Assembly (NCBI RefSeq): GCF_029945885.1
Contig: NZ_JAQSDK010000013.1
Span: 1 to 64,000 of the forward strand
From: Brevundimonas sp.
GTDB lineage: Bacteria > Pseudomonadota > Alphaproteobacteria > Caulobacterales > Caulobacteraceae
Length of the DNA: 64,000 nt
Reading direction: 5' to 3'
Positions 43,155 to 50,618 of this stretch are shown here, one piece after another (positions within the stretch are counted from its first letter, which is position 1; every line of letters starts with the position of its first letter). The notes below the pieces were generated by a model. The model searched no databases, was not told where the DNA came from, and saw nothing but the letters and a program-made list of their open reading frames with translations. The position numbers and the translations under genes are program-made.

Positions 43155-44467
43155 CCGTGCCGCTCCGCGTCCTTCATGCGCGGGACCTGCCGTGGTGTGA
43201 TCCGCTGGTCGTGGCCGCGGGGTTGAGGGATCGTGACGGGGCCCTGGCCCTGCTGTCCGATGGTGGCCCGCTGGGTCGCTGGTCATGGGTGGCCTGCGAT
43301 CCGGACCGGATTCATATCGGCCCGGTCGAGCCCGCGCACCCGTTCGCCGCCCTGCGCCGACCCGAATTCGCGACCGCCACCGTCGGCCTGGTCAGCTATG
43401 ACGCCGGGGCGCGACCGGCCACCGGCGCGCGCTCGGAGGTCTGGCCGGACCTGATGCTGGCCCGCTACCCGGCGATGCTGGGGTTTGATCATCAGGCCCG
43501 CCGGGTGCGGGTCATTGGCCGGGGTGTCGATGCCGCCGCGGCCGGTGCGGCCGCCGATGTCGCCGCGGGATGGCTGCAGACCACGCCCCGGCCACCCGTG
43601 CCGGACGCGCCGGCCCTGGCCTTCACGCCCGAGGCCCCTGATCAGGCCTATCGCGCGGCGGTGGCCGATGTGGTCGCCCGGATCGCGGCCGGGGAATTGT
43701 TCCAGGCCAATATCGCCCGGGCCTGGCGCGGAACGCTGGCCCCGGGTGGCGAGCCGTTCGATGTGATGCTGCGCCTGGCCCGGGGGCGGGCCGCCGCCTA
43801 CGGGGCCTACTGGCGGCTGGGGTCGCGGGCACTGGTGTCGAACTCGCCGGAACTGTTCCTGGCCTTCGAGGCCCGGAACGGGCGGGTCGAGACGCGACCG
43901 ATCAAGGGAACCCGCTCGCGGGATGCCGACGCCGTGCGTGACGCCGCCCTGGCGCGCGACCTGCAGGCCAGCGCCAAGGACCGGGCCGAGAACCTGATGA
44001 TCGTCGACCTGATGCGCAACGACCTGTCGCGTGCGGCCCGCCCGGGCACCGTGCGGGTGGAGCGGCTGTTCGAGATCGAAACCCTGCCGACGGTCCATCA
44101 TCTGGTGTCCACGGTGACCGGCGTGGTCCGTCCGGAGGTCAGCGCCGCCGACCTGCTGGAGGCGACCTTCCCTCCCGGTTCGATCACGGGGGCCCCCAAA
44201 CACCAGGCGATGAAGGTGATCGCCGCCCATGAACCCCCGCGCGGCCCCTGGTGCGGGTCGTTGTTCCTGGTCGACGACGAGGGGGGACTGACGGCGTCGG
44301 TCCTGATCCGGACCGCGAGTTTCGAGCGGAAGGACGGGGTCTGGCGCTACCGAACCCTGGCCGGTGCGGGCATCGTCGCTGACAGCGAACCCGAGGCCGA
44401 ACTGCAGGAGACCACGGCCAAGATCCGGGCCCTGCGCGAGGCCCTGATCGGGGATCAGGGCGTGTAG
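43151..44467 (+). CDS. pabB: aminodeoxychorismate synthase component I
   Basis: Converts chorismate, with ammonia from PabA, to 4-amino-4-deoxychorismate for folate synthesis. 438 residues of the chorismate-binding fold. FQANIARAWRG, SPELFLAFEARNGRVETRPI followed by KGTRSR (the PIKGT catalytic lysine that marks PabB, TrpE has Ala there), ENLMIVDLMRNDLSR and PPGSITGAPK are all present. The ATG overlaps the phosphatase stop. The last 13 bases overlap tail to tail with the opposing TadE/G gene. No pabA or pabC is adjacent. Confidence 0.93.
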   Translation: MTVPLRVLHARDLPWCDPLVVAAGLRDRDGALALLSDGGPLGRWSWVACDPDRIHIGPVEPAHPFAALRRPEFATATVGLVSYDAGARPATGARSEVWPDLMLARYPAMLGFDHQARRVRVIGRGVDAAAAGAAADVAAGWLQTTPRPPVPDAPALAFTPEAPDQAYRAAVADVVARIAAGELFQANIARAWRGTLAPGGEPFDVMLRLARGRAAAYGAYWRLGSRALVSNSPELFLAFEARNGRVETRPIKGTRSRDADAVRDAALARDLQASAKDRAENLMIVDLMRNDLSRAARPGTVRVERLFEIETLPTVHHLVSTVTGVVRPEVSAADLLEATFPPGSITGAPKHQAMKVIAAHEPPRGPWCGSLFLVDDEGGLTASVLIRTASFERKDGVWRYRTLAGAGIVADSEPEAELQETTAKIRALREALIGDQGV

Positions 44468-44997
44468 GCGACCATGTCGACCGTTCTCGGCCGCAGATAG
44501 TAGGTCTGGCTGAAACGGGTGATCGCCGGCATCAGATAGTCGACCGGCGAGTCATAGTCATAGGTCGCCTCGGTCATGATGACGCTCTCGCCGTTGGCGA
44601 TCAGACCGTCGGGAATGACCACGGTGCTGCCGGGGGCCCGGGGGGACATGCCCGATCCCTGGCTCCAGTCGACCTTGACCACGCCGGAGGCATTGCGGGT
44701 CAGGCTGGAGGCCCGCTGATTCAATGGCGTGCTGGAAAAGGGTTTCATCACCAGGTCGCCGACCTTGAACATGTCGGTCATCTGGCTGGACCGGATCGAG
44801 TCGCTCTGGGCCACCAGGTCGGCGACCACGGCCGAGACGTGGCCCATGCGTTTCTGCGCCATATAGCCCTGGCAGAACTCCGCCAGACCGAAATAGAAGG
44901 CGATCATCACCGGGGCGATCAGGGCGAACTCGACCGCCGACACACCGCGAAGGTCGCCACGCAGGCGGGTGAACAGCGATTTGCGCGGCGTCGCCAT
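44455..44997 (-). CDS. TadE/TadG-family pilus assembly pseudopilin
   Basis: 180-residue minor pilin-like protein of the tad system. After a basic leader comes RGVSAVEFALIAPVMIAFYF (about residues 17-36): a Gly before the cleavage site and the conserved Glu+5 of pseudopilins, then a hydrophobic helix. The rest is a soluble beta-rich domain ending YYLRPRTVDMVAY. Its ATG shares a base with the stop of the TadE gene before it (TGATG). Tail-to-tail overlap of 13 bases with pabB. TadE versus TadG naming is loose for this family. Confidence 0.85.
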   Translation of the reverse strand: MATPRKSLFTRLRGDLRGVSAVEFALIAPVMIAFYFGLAEFCQGYMAQKRMGHVSAVVADLVAQSDSIRSSQMTDMFKVGDLVMKPFSSTPLNQRASSLTRNASGVVKVDWSQGSGMSPRAPGSTVVIPDGLIANGESVIMTEATYDYDSPVDYLMPAITRFSQTYYLRPRTVDMVAYTP

Positions 44998-45548
44998 CAG
45001 TTGAACGGCTCGTTGCGGAAGACGGCGGTCGCGGTGAGATAGGCGGAGCCGTCCCTCAGCCGCGACAGGCCTTCGTTCATGAACGGCGTGACCAGGGGCT
45101 GTTTGTACCAGACCCGGACCAGCATCGTGGTGCCGGCGGCCCCGTCGTCATAGCCGAGGCTGCCGGTCTGGAAGGTGCCCGAGGCCATGGGGTCGGGCGG
45201 GTTGGGTGTGGTGAAATTGGGAATGACCCGGACGTCGACGGTCGCCCGGGCGTTGCAGTCGGCCTGGAAGATGCTCATCCGGTCGCACAGGGAGGTCTTG
45301 AATTGCGCAGCGGTCATGGCCGAGCTCTCGGCCCGGCCGGTGCGGATCAACCGGGCGGTTTCAGCGGTCGCATTCTCGAGGACGGAGTCGATCACGAAGA
45401 CCAGGCCCAGTTCGAGAATGGCGAAGATCATGAAGAAGAAGGGCAGGGCCACCATGGCGAATTCGACTGCGGTCGATCCGTCCCGGGCGCGCCAGAATCC
45501 GCTGCGCCGGCGGCGGGCGGATCGGGACGGGGCGGTCGGATTGATCAT
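44997..45548 (-). CDS. TadE-family pilus assembly pseudopilin
   Basis: 183 residues. A very basic leader (SRSARRRRSGFWRARDG) is followed by STAVEFAMVALPFFFMIFAI, the pseudopilin cleavage site with Glu+5 and the membrane helix. The soluble part has two cysteines (in SLCDRMS and QADCNAR), a likely disulfide. It is the middle gene of a three-gene minus-strand set divergent from the pilin genes, and overlaps the next one by one base. Prepilin peptidase CpaA in the same locus probably processes it. Confidence 0.85.
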   Translation of the reverse strand: MINPTAPSRSARRRRSGFWRARDGSTAVEFAMVALPFFFMIFAILELGLVFVIDSVLENATAETARLIRTGRAESSAMTAAQFKTSLCDRMSIFQADCNARATVDVRVIPNFTTPNPPDPMASGTFQTGSLGYDDGAAGTTMLVRVWYKQPLVTPFMNEGLSRLRDGSAYLTATAVFRNEPFN

Positions 45549-45568
45549 GGCGGCGGCGGGTCGGTCGC

Positions 45569-45979
45569 TCAGGGGGTCGGGGTCGAATGCACCGACGGCG
45601 AGCAGGACGCGGCACAGGCCATCTCGGTCGCCTGGCCGCCGCGCCAGATCCGGACCTGACCGTCACCGCTGCCGGCGGTCACGACGACCCGACTCTGGAA
45701 CACGGTGCGGCCGATGGCGTCGACGGCGATGACCTCGGTCACGCCGTAGCCCTTGCCGGTGATGTAGAGGGTGTTGGCGTCCACCACGGTGACATCGGCG
45801 ATCTGCGAATTGCCGACGATGACCGATCCGGCGGGGCCGCTCAGCTGAACGCGGGTCGACTGGTCGATGCCGACGTTCATCGGCTGGGCCTGGGCCAGGG
45901 CGATCCCCGGCAGGCCGAGGACGGCGACGGCCAGAACGGCCAGCCGGGCGAGGGGACGTATGGCGACGGATCGGGACAT
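45569..45979 (-). CDS. stand-alone CpaC N-terminal-domain protein (pilus assembly)
   Basis: 136 residues with a signal peptide (ALAVLAVAVLGLPGIALA) and one domain: VGIDQSTRVQLSGPAGSVIV, DVTVVDANTLYITGKGYGVTEV, then AIGRTVFQSRVVV. This is the pilus-formation N-terminal domain that in CpaC precedes the secretin barrel; here it stands alone, without the secretin part. The four last residues before the stop are Thr-Pro-Thr-Pro after a Cys-rich stretch (CAASCSP). I chose ATG 45979. It starts the three-gene set divergent from pilA, 20 bases before TadE. Confidence 0.8.
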   Translation of the reverse strand: MSRSVAIRPLARLAVLAVAVLGLPGIALAQAQPMNVGIDQSTRVQLSGPAGSVIVGNSQIADVTVVDANTLYITGKGYGVTEVIAVDAIGRTVFQSRVVVTAGSGDGQVRIWRGGQATEMACAASCSPSVHSTPTP

Positions 45980-46110
45980 GGCGGCGGGGTTCCACTTTAT
46001 CGAGGGCGCGCGCGAGGCGACGCGGACGAAGGTGCCTGCCAAACCTCAACAAAGTCTGAAACGCCCCTCGGTATAGTAAACGCAGTGTAACCAGAAATTT
46101 TTTGAATATC

Positions 46111-46142
46111 GACGTTGACTTTACTGGACTTTAATCAACGTC
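46111..46142 (+). promoter_or_regulatory. CtrA-box-like motif inside an inverted repeat, ahead of the first pilin gene
   Basis: GACGTTGA (46111-46118) and TCAACGTC (46135-46142) are a perfect 8-bp inverted repeat. Between them stands TTTA-N7-TTAA (46120-46134), one base from the CtrA consensus TTAA-N7-TTAA, with a TTGACT -35-like hexamer at 46115-46120. It is about 100 bases before the first pilin start, in an AT-rich stretch of an otherwise GC-rich window. In Caulobacter pilA is a CtrA target; the same is inferred here. Confidence 0.5.
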
Positions 46143-46234
46143 CGGCATTGTCGGCATGTAAGAAGGGGTCAAGCGGGCAAACCGATGACCCTCCTGGTGG
46201 AAATCGACTGCTCGCTCAAAGAAGGATACTGACC

Positions 46235-46414
46235 ATGACCAAATTCGTTTCGCGCTTCATGAATGATGAGTCCGGTGCCACGGCCATTGAATATGGCCTG
46301 ATCGCCGCCCTGATCGCCGTTGTCATCATCTCGGCTGTGACCGCCCTGGGCACGACCATCAAATCGAAATTCAATGCCGTCGTCACCGGCATGGGCGGAA
46401 CCGCCGGCGCCTAA
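46235..46414 (+). CDS. pilA: Flp family type IVb pilin, copy 1
   Basis: Major pilin subunit, 59 residues. The leader ends in MNDESG, followed by ATAIEYGLIAALIAVVIISA: cleavage after Gly14 and the conserved Glu-Tyr at 19-20, as in Flp pilins. Mature length is 45 residues. ATG 46235 has GAAGGA at 46221-46226. It differs from the second copy by only three residues (Lys3/Asn, Thr40/Ser, Ser44/Asp). A stem-loop terminator follows, so it is probably its own transcript. Monomers would be assembled by CpaF-TadBC and exit through CpaC. Confidence 0.93.
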   Translation: MTKFVSRFMNDESGATAIEYGLIAALIAVVIISAVTALGTTIKSKFNAVVTGMGGTAGA

Positions 46415-46444
46415 CAGGCCCCGACCGTCGTCTTGAAACCGGGA

Positions 46445-46474
46445 GGGCCGGAGCGGAAACGCTCCGGCCCTTTT
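46445..46474 (+). terminator. Rho-independent terminator after pilA copy 1
   Basis: GGGCCGGAGCG at 46445-46455 pairs with CGCTCCGGCCC at 46460-46470 around a GAAA loop, followed by TTTT. An almost identical sequence follows the second pilin, so the terminator was duplicated together with the gene. A strong terminator after each pilin explains high pilin level relative to the assembly genes. Confidence 0.92.
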
Positions 46475-46636
46475 GGCATCCGGGGCGTTGTCGAATTACA
46501 ATAAAGGTTCAGTAACTACGCCTGGCGACCCGTCCTTAACCTACATGGGCGATGGTGATCCTGCGTTTTGGGGGTCAGGCGGGCTACCGGCTCCCCCGCC
46601 AACTGCTCGCTTCACTTTCACATTGAGGAAATCCAG

Positions 46637-46816
46637 ATGACCAATTTTGTTTCGCGTTTCATGAATGATGAGTCCGGTGCCACGGCCATCGAATATGGCC
46701 TGATCGCCGCCCTGATCGCCGTCGTGATCATTTCGGCCGTGACCGCACTCGGCTCGACGATCAAGGACAAGTTCAACGCCGTCGTCACCGGCATGGGCGG
46801 AACCGCCGGCGCCTAA
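46637..46816 (+). CDS. Flp family type IVb pilin, copy 2
   Basis: 59 residues, almost identical to copy 1: Asn3, Ser40 and Asp44 replace Lys3, Thr40 and Ser44; the cleavage site SG/ATAIEY is the same. ATG 46637 has GAGGAA at 46625-46630. Its upstream region is not the same as that of copy 1: it has only a single TTAACC (46536-46541), a CtrA half-site, instead of a full box. The DNA identity runs through the gene into the terminator, a sign of tandem duplication or of later gene conversion. Confidence 0.92.
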   Translation: MTNFVSRFMNDESGATAIEYGLIAALIAVVIISAVTALGSTIKDKFNAVVTGMGGTAGA

Positions 46817-46846
46817 CGGGCCCCGACTGTCGTCTTGAAACCGGGA

Positions 46847-46876
46847 GGGCCGGAGCGGAAACGCTCCGGCCCTTTT
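46847..46876 (+). terminator. Rho-independent terminator after pilA copy 2
   Basis: GGGCCGGAGCG (46847-46857), GAAA loop, CGCTCCGGCCC (46862-46872), then TTTT: the same hairpin as after copy 1. The 3' flank of about 25 bases before the stem is also nearly identical. Confidence 0.92.
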
Positions 46877-46948
46877 GGCGTCCGGTGACCGGTGGATCGA
46901 TCCCGGGCTGAAACCCCGTTTTAACCGGCGCTGATGCACAAGGGCCGG

Positions 46949-47464
46949 ATGGACACCCTGACCCTGATCCTGCTCAGCATTCTTCCGGCCCTGGCCATCA
47001 CGGCCGGGTTGAAGGACCTGATCAGCATGACCATCCCGAACTGGATTTCGGGCGCTCTGGTCGTCGGCTTCTTTCCCGCAGCCCTGGCGGTCGGCCTGGC
47101 CCCGCTGGCCGTGGCGGCTCATGTCGGGGTGGCGATCGCTGCCCTGTTCATCGGGGCCGGAATGTTCGCCCTGCGCTGGATCGGCGGTGGTGACGCCAAG
47201 CTGATCGCCGCGTCCTGTCTGTGGCTCGGGATCACCGGGTCGGGCATGTTCCTGCTGTGGACCGGCCTGGTCGGCGGCCTGTTCTGTCTGGTCCTGATCT
47301 TCGCCCGCTTCTATTCTCGCCCTTATCTGCTGGGCGCGCCCGGCTGGGTCGTCCATCTGATGGAGCCCCGGGGCGACATCCCCTACGGCGTCGCGATCGC
47401 GATCGGGGCCCTGATGGCCTATCCGTCCAGTGCGCTGCTGGAGAGCTTTTCCGCCGGTCTGTGA
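46949..47464 (+). CDS. cpaA: prepilin peptidase CpaA (TadV)
   Basis: Membrane aspartic protease that cleaves the leader of the Flp pilin and of TadE-type pseudopilins. 171 residues with about six membrane segments. The two catalytic aspartates are in KDLISMTIPNWIS (early, short-loop form of A24 peptidases) and in GGGDAKL; IPYGVAIAIG near the end is also conserved. I chose ATG 46949, with AAGGG before it; ATG 46934 would add five residues. It begins after the second pilin terminator, with a TTAACC half-site at 46921-46926. Confidence 0.9.
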   Translation: MDTLTLILLSILPALAITAGLKDLISMTIPNWISGALVVGFFPAALAVGLAPLAVAAHVGVAIAALFIGAGMFALRWIGGGDAKLIAASCLWLGITGSGMFLLWTGLVGGLFCLVLIFARFYSRPYLLGAPGWVVHLMEPRGDIPYGVAIAIGALMAYPSSALLESFSAGL

Positions 47465-47589
47465 CCTGCCGCCCGCCCAGGCGGGCGAAAGCCGGGCTTA
47501 GGGGCGCGTTAACCTGCGGGCTTCATGGTCATTAATGGCAGGGGCCGGAACCCGAATCCGCGTCCGGGCGCGCCTGCCGGAGACCTGCG

Positions 47590-48489
47590 ATGAAGCCCGC
47601 CCGTATCGTCGTCATCTGTATCGCCGCCGTTTCGGCCATCGGCCTCGCCCTCGTGGTGCGGGCGATGGGGTCCGGCGCGCCGACGGCCGTGGCCACGGCC
47701 GCGCCGGTTGTCGCGGTTGTGCCGATGGCCAAGGTGCTGGTCGCCGCCCGTGATCTGGAGCCCGGCCGCCGGCTGGCTGATTCGGACATGGCCTGGAAAG
47801 ACTGGCCCGCCGCTGACGTCAATCCGATGTTTATTACCGACGGCACGGTGCCGGTCCCGGGCACCGAGGCTACCGAGGCCAGGCCCGAAGGGGCTGTCGC
47901 CAGCGTCACCCGCGCTGCAAGCGACCTGGCCACCGGCGGAGCCAAGGGCGATTATGTCGGCTCGGTCGTGCGCGAACCCATTCTGGCCGGAGAGCCGATC
48001 GTGGGCCGCAAGATCGTCCGGGCCGGCGACAGCGGCTATATGGCCGCCTATCTGGAGCCCGGCATGCGGGCCATGGCGATCCGCGTGACGGTTGAAACCG
48101 CCGCCGGCGGCTTCATCCTGCCGGGCGACCGGGTCGACGTCCTGCTGACCCGCGAGACCAATCTGTCGAATGCCGGTACCAGCGAAGGGGATCGCTCGAA
48201 ATTCACCTCCGCGACCGTGATGCAGAACGTCAAGGTCCTCGCCATCGACCAGTCGACCCGCGCCGGCGACGACGAACAGGCCGTTGTTGGTGCCACAGCC
48301 ACCCTGGAACTGGGTCCGCGCGACGCCGAGTCCCTGGCCCTGGCCAAGTCCGAAGGCGAGCTGTCCCTGGTGCTTCGCTCCTATGCCGACACGGCCGGGC
48401 CGTCCGGCGGGGTCGGCGCGGCGGCGCGTCAATCCCAGGCTGTCCGCGTCTATCGCGGCGGTACTCCTGAAGTGGTGGTGGTCCAATGA
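47590..48489 (+). CDS. cpaB: Flp pilus assembly protein CpaB (RcpC)
   Basis: Periplasmic protein anchored by an N-terminal membrane segment (RIVVICIAAVSAIGLALVV), 299 residues; helps the secretin CpaC. The SAF-type domain is visible: VLVAARDLEPGRRLADSDM, then PGMRAMAIRVTVETAAGGFILPGDRVDVLLTRE in which ILPGDRVDVL is the family signature. The stop overlaps the cpaC ATG (ATGA). A TTAACC half-site at 47509-47514 lies about 80 bases before the ATG. Confidence 0.93.
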   Translation: MKPARIVVICIAAVSAIGLALVVRAMGSGAPTAVATAAPVVAVVPMAKVLVAARDLEPGRRLADSDMAWKDWPAADVNPMFITDGTVPVPGTEATEARPEGAVASVTRAASDLATGGAKGDYVGSVVREPILAGEPIVGRKIVRAGDSGYMAAYLEPGMRAMAIRVTVETAAGGFILPGDRVDVLLTRETNLSNAGTSEGDRSKFTSATVMQNVKVLAIDQSTRAGDDEQAVVGATATLELGPRDAESLALAKSEGELSLVLRSYADTAGPSGGVGAAARQSQAVRVYRGGTPEVVVVQ

Positions 48490-49910
48490 TACGCCTGACC
48501 CTGCCCCGTTTCGCCACTACCGCCTGTGCCGCCGTCCTGGCCCTGGGCGTGCTCGCCCCGGTGAGCGCCGCGGCCCAGACCCGGTCGACGGTGGCGATGG
48601 GCACAGCCCCGCAATTGATCAACCTGCCGCGCGGCTCGTCGATGGCCATCGACCTGCCCAGCGACGCCCGTGACGTGATCGTGCCCAATCCGCAGGTCGC
48701 CGAGGCCATGCTGCATTCGCCGCGGCGGATTACCATCATCGGCCTGCAGCCGGGCGAGACCGATGCGGTCATTCTCGACGCCGCCGGCCGGACCATCCTG
48801 TCGCTGCGTATCCGCGTCGACGCCGGGGTCTCGGCCCTGCAGGACACGCTGGACCGGGTCCTGCCCGGGTCGAACGTTCACGCCGAGGCGGTGAATGACA
48901 GCATTATCCTGACCGGTCTGGTCACCAGTCCCGGCGAGGCCGACCGGGTGACCCAGATCGCCCGCGCCTTTGTCTCGGCACCCGAGAAGGTGCTGAACAT
49001 GATGACCATCGCCGGCTCCGACCAGGTCATGGTCAAGGCCCGGGTGGTCGAGGTGCAGCGCACCGCGGTCAAACAGCTGGGTCTCGACGTCAGCGCGGTG
49101 CTGAACAATATCGGCGACGGCCTGACCTTCGCCCAGTCCGCTACCTTCGGTGTCGCGGGCAGTCAGCTGGGCGGCGGCGTCGCCACCTATACGGACAATG
49201 CCGGCAACGGAAATTCCCTGGTCGGAACCCTGCGGGCCTTCGAACGCGCCGGTCTGGTGCGGATCCTGGCCGAGCCCAACCTGACCTCGGTCAATGGCGA
49301 GAATGCAGAATTCCTGGCCGGCGGCGAGTTTCCGGTGCCGGTCGGTCGCGATGATCGCGGCAATATCTTGATCGAGTTCAAACCTTTCGGCGTGCGCCTG
49401 GCCTTCCGGCCGATCGTCCTGTCGCAGGGGCGGATCTCGCTGCAGCTGTCGACCGAGGTTTCGGAACTGACGACCCAGGGGGCCTTCACCCTGGGCGGCA
49501 CGGCCAACAACGCCCTGGTGGTGCCCGCGCTGAACGTGCGCCGTGCCTCCAGCACGGTGGAACTGCCCTCGGGCGGATCGCTGATGATTGCCGGCCTGCT
49601 GCGCGAGGACACCCGCCAGAACATCGACCAGCTGCCCGGTGCCGGCGATCTGCCCATCCTGGGGGCCCTGTTCCGGTCGCGCGACTATCTGTCGGGTGAG
49701 ACCGAATTGGTCATCATCGTCGAGGCCTATATCGTCTCGCCGACCTCGCCGGGCCGTCTCCAGACCCCGGCTGACGGCCTGCAGACCGCCAGTGACGCCC
49801 AGACCATCCTGTTCGGCCAGCTGAACCAGCAGTACGGCCGCGCGGCCGATGCCGCCCCCGCCACGGCCCAGGCCGGCTGGCAGGGCCCCGTGGGCTATGT
49901 GATCGAATGA
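48486..49910 (+). CDS. cpaC: outer-membrane secretin CpaC (RcpA)
   Basis: Forms the outer-membrane channel for the pilus. Signal peptide in the first 30 residues (ending AAAQT). The N-terminal domain (about 40-115: LPRGSSMAIDLPSDARDVIV and the VAEAM segment) matches the stand-alone protein at 45569-45979. A BON/N-type segment follows, then the secretin core with AEPNLTSVNGENAEFLAGGE and the RASSTVELPSGGSLMIAGLL region, and SGETELVIIVEAYIV near the C-terminus. 474 residues. The stop overlaps the cpaD ATG (ATGA). Confidence 0.95.
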   Translation: MIRLTLPRFATTACAAVLALGVLAPVSAAAQTRSTVAMGTAPQLINLPRGSSMAIDLPSDARDVIVPNPQVAEAMLHSPRRITIIGLQPGETDAVILDAAGRTILSLRIRVDAGVSALQDTLDRVLPGSNVHAEAVNDSIILTGLVTSPGEADRVTQIARAFVSAPEKVLNMMTIAGSDQVMVKARVVEVQRTAVKQLGLDVSAVLNNIGDGLTFAQSATFGVAGSQLGGGVATYTDNAGNGNSLVGTLRAFERAGLVRILAEPNLTSVNGENAEFLAGGEFPVPVGRDDRGNILIEFKPFGVRLAFRPIVLSQGRISLQLSTEVSELTTQGAFTLGGTANNALVVPALNVRRASSTVELPSGGSLMIAGLLREDTRQNIDQLPGAGDLPILGALFRSRDYLSGETELVIIVEAYIVSPTSPGRLQTPADGLQTASDAQTILFGQLNQQYGRAADAAPATAQAGWQGPVGYVIE

Positions 49911-50611
49911 GGACGCCCGTGACCATCGCCAGATCCCCCGTGACCGTCGCGGCCACCCTAGCCGCCGTGCTCGCCGCCGGCCTGGTCGTGACCGGGTGTG
50001 GCGGCGTCGCCGCCGGTGGCGGCACCCTGCCGCTGACCCCGATCTCGCGCTATTCCCTGCAGGTCGAGCCTGGTCTGGACCGCATCGCCCTTGCGGTTCA
50101 TGAGGGCGGCCTGTCGGGAACGCAGCGCGCGGCCCTGACCGCCCTGGCCGGGCGGTTCAACGCCGCCGGGGCCGACCATATCCGTATCGAGGCCCCATCG
50201 GGAGACGACCCGGTCTCCGGCGAAGCCGCCTGGGGAGCGCGCACCGCCCTGGAGCAGGCCGGCATCCCGGGTAACCGGATCGAGGTCGCGGCCTATGTCG
50301 CGCCCGACCCGCGCGCGCCGGTCCTGGCCGGGTTCGAGACCTTCAAGGCCCATGTGCCCGACTGTTCCGTCGAGCACGGCGACATGGCCGGACGGATGTC
50401 GAACCAGTCGTCGATCGGTCTCGGCTGCGCCATTACCGCCAATATGGCGGCCCAGATCGCTGATCCGCGCGACATCGTCGCGCCGCGGGCCATGACGCCG
50501 TCCGACTCGGGCCGTGCCGCGGTGATCTTCGACAACTATCGCAGTGGCCAGGCGACCTCGGCACCCCAGGACGCCCTGGTGTCCGGGCGTATCTCTCGAG
50601 CGGTGGAATAG
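49907..50611 (+). CDS. cpaD: pilus assembly lipoprotein CpaD
   Basis: 234-residue lipoprotein that helps place the secretin. The leader ends in LVVTGCGG, a lipobox with Cys near residue 31. GLDRIALAVHEGGLSGTQR and NRIEVAAYVA form the CpaD domain, and SSIGLGCAITANMAAQIADPRDIVAPR is the strongly conserved CpaD core. The ATG overlaps the cpaC stop. The next gene starts 7 bases after its stop. Confidence 0.93.
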   Translation: MRTPVTIARSPVTVAATLAAVLAAGLVVTGCGGVAAGGGTLPLTPISRYSLQVEPGLDRIALAVHEGGLSGTQRAALTALAGRFNAAGADHIRIEAPSGDDPVSGEAAWGARTALEQAGIPGNRIEVAAYVAPDPRAPVLAGFETFKAHVPDCSVEHGDMAGRMSNQSSIGLGCAITANMAAQIADPRDIVAPRAMTPSDSGRAAVIFDNYRSGQATSAPQDALVSGRISRAVE

Positions 50612-50618
50612 CGGCCCG

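Noticed and set aside
47471..47486. GCCCGCC/GGCGGGC inverted repeat after cpaA
   Set aside because: The loop is only two bases and no T run follows, so I do not call it a terminator; the cpa genes may continue as one transcript.
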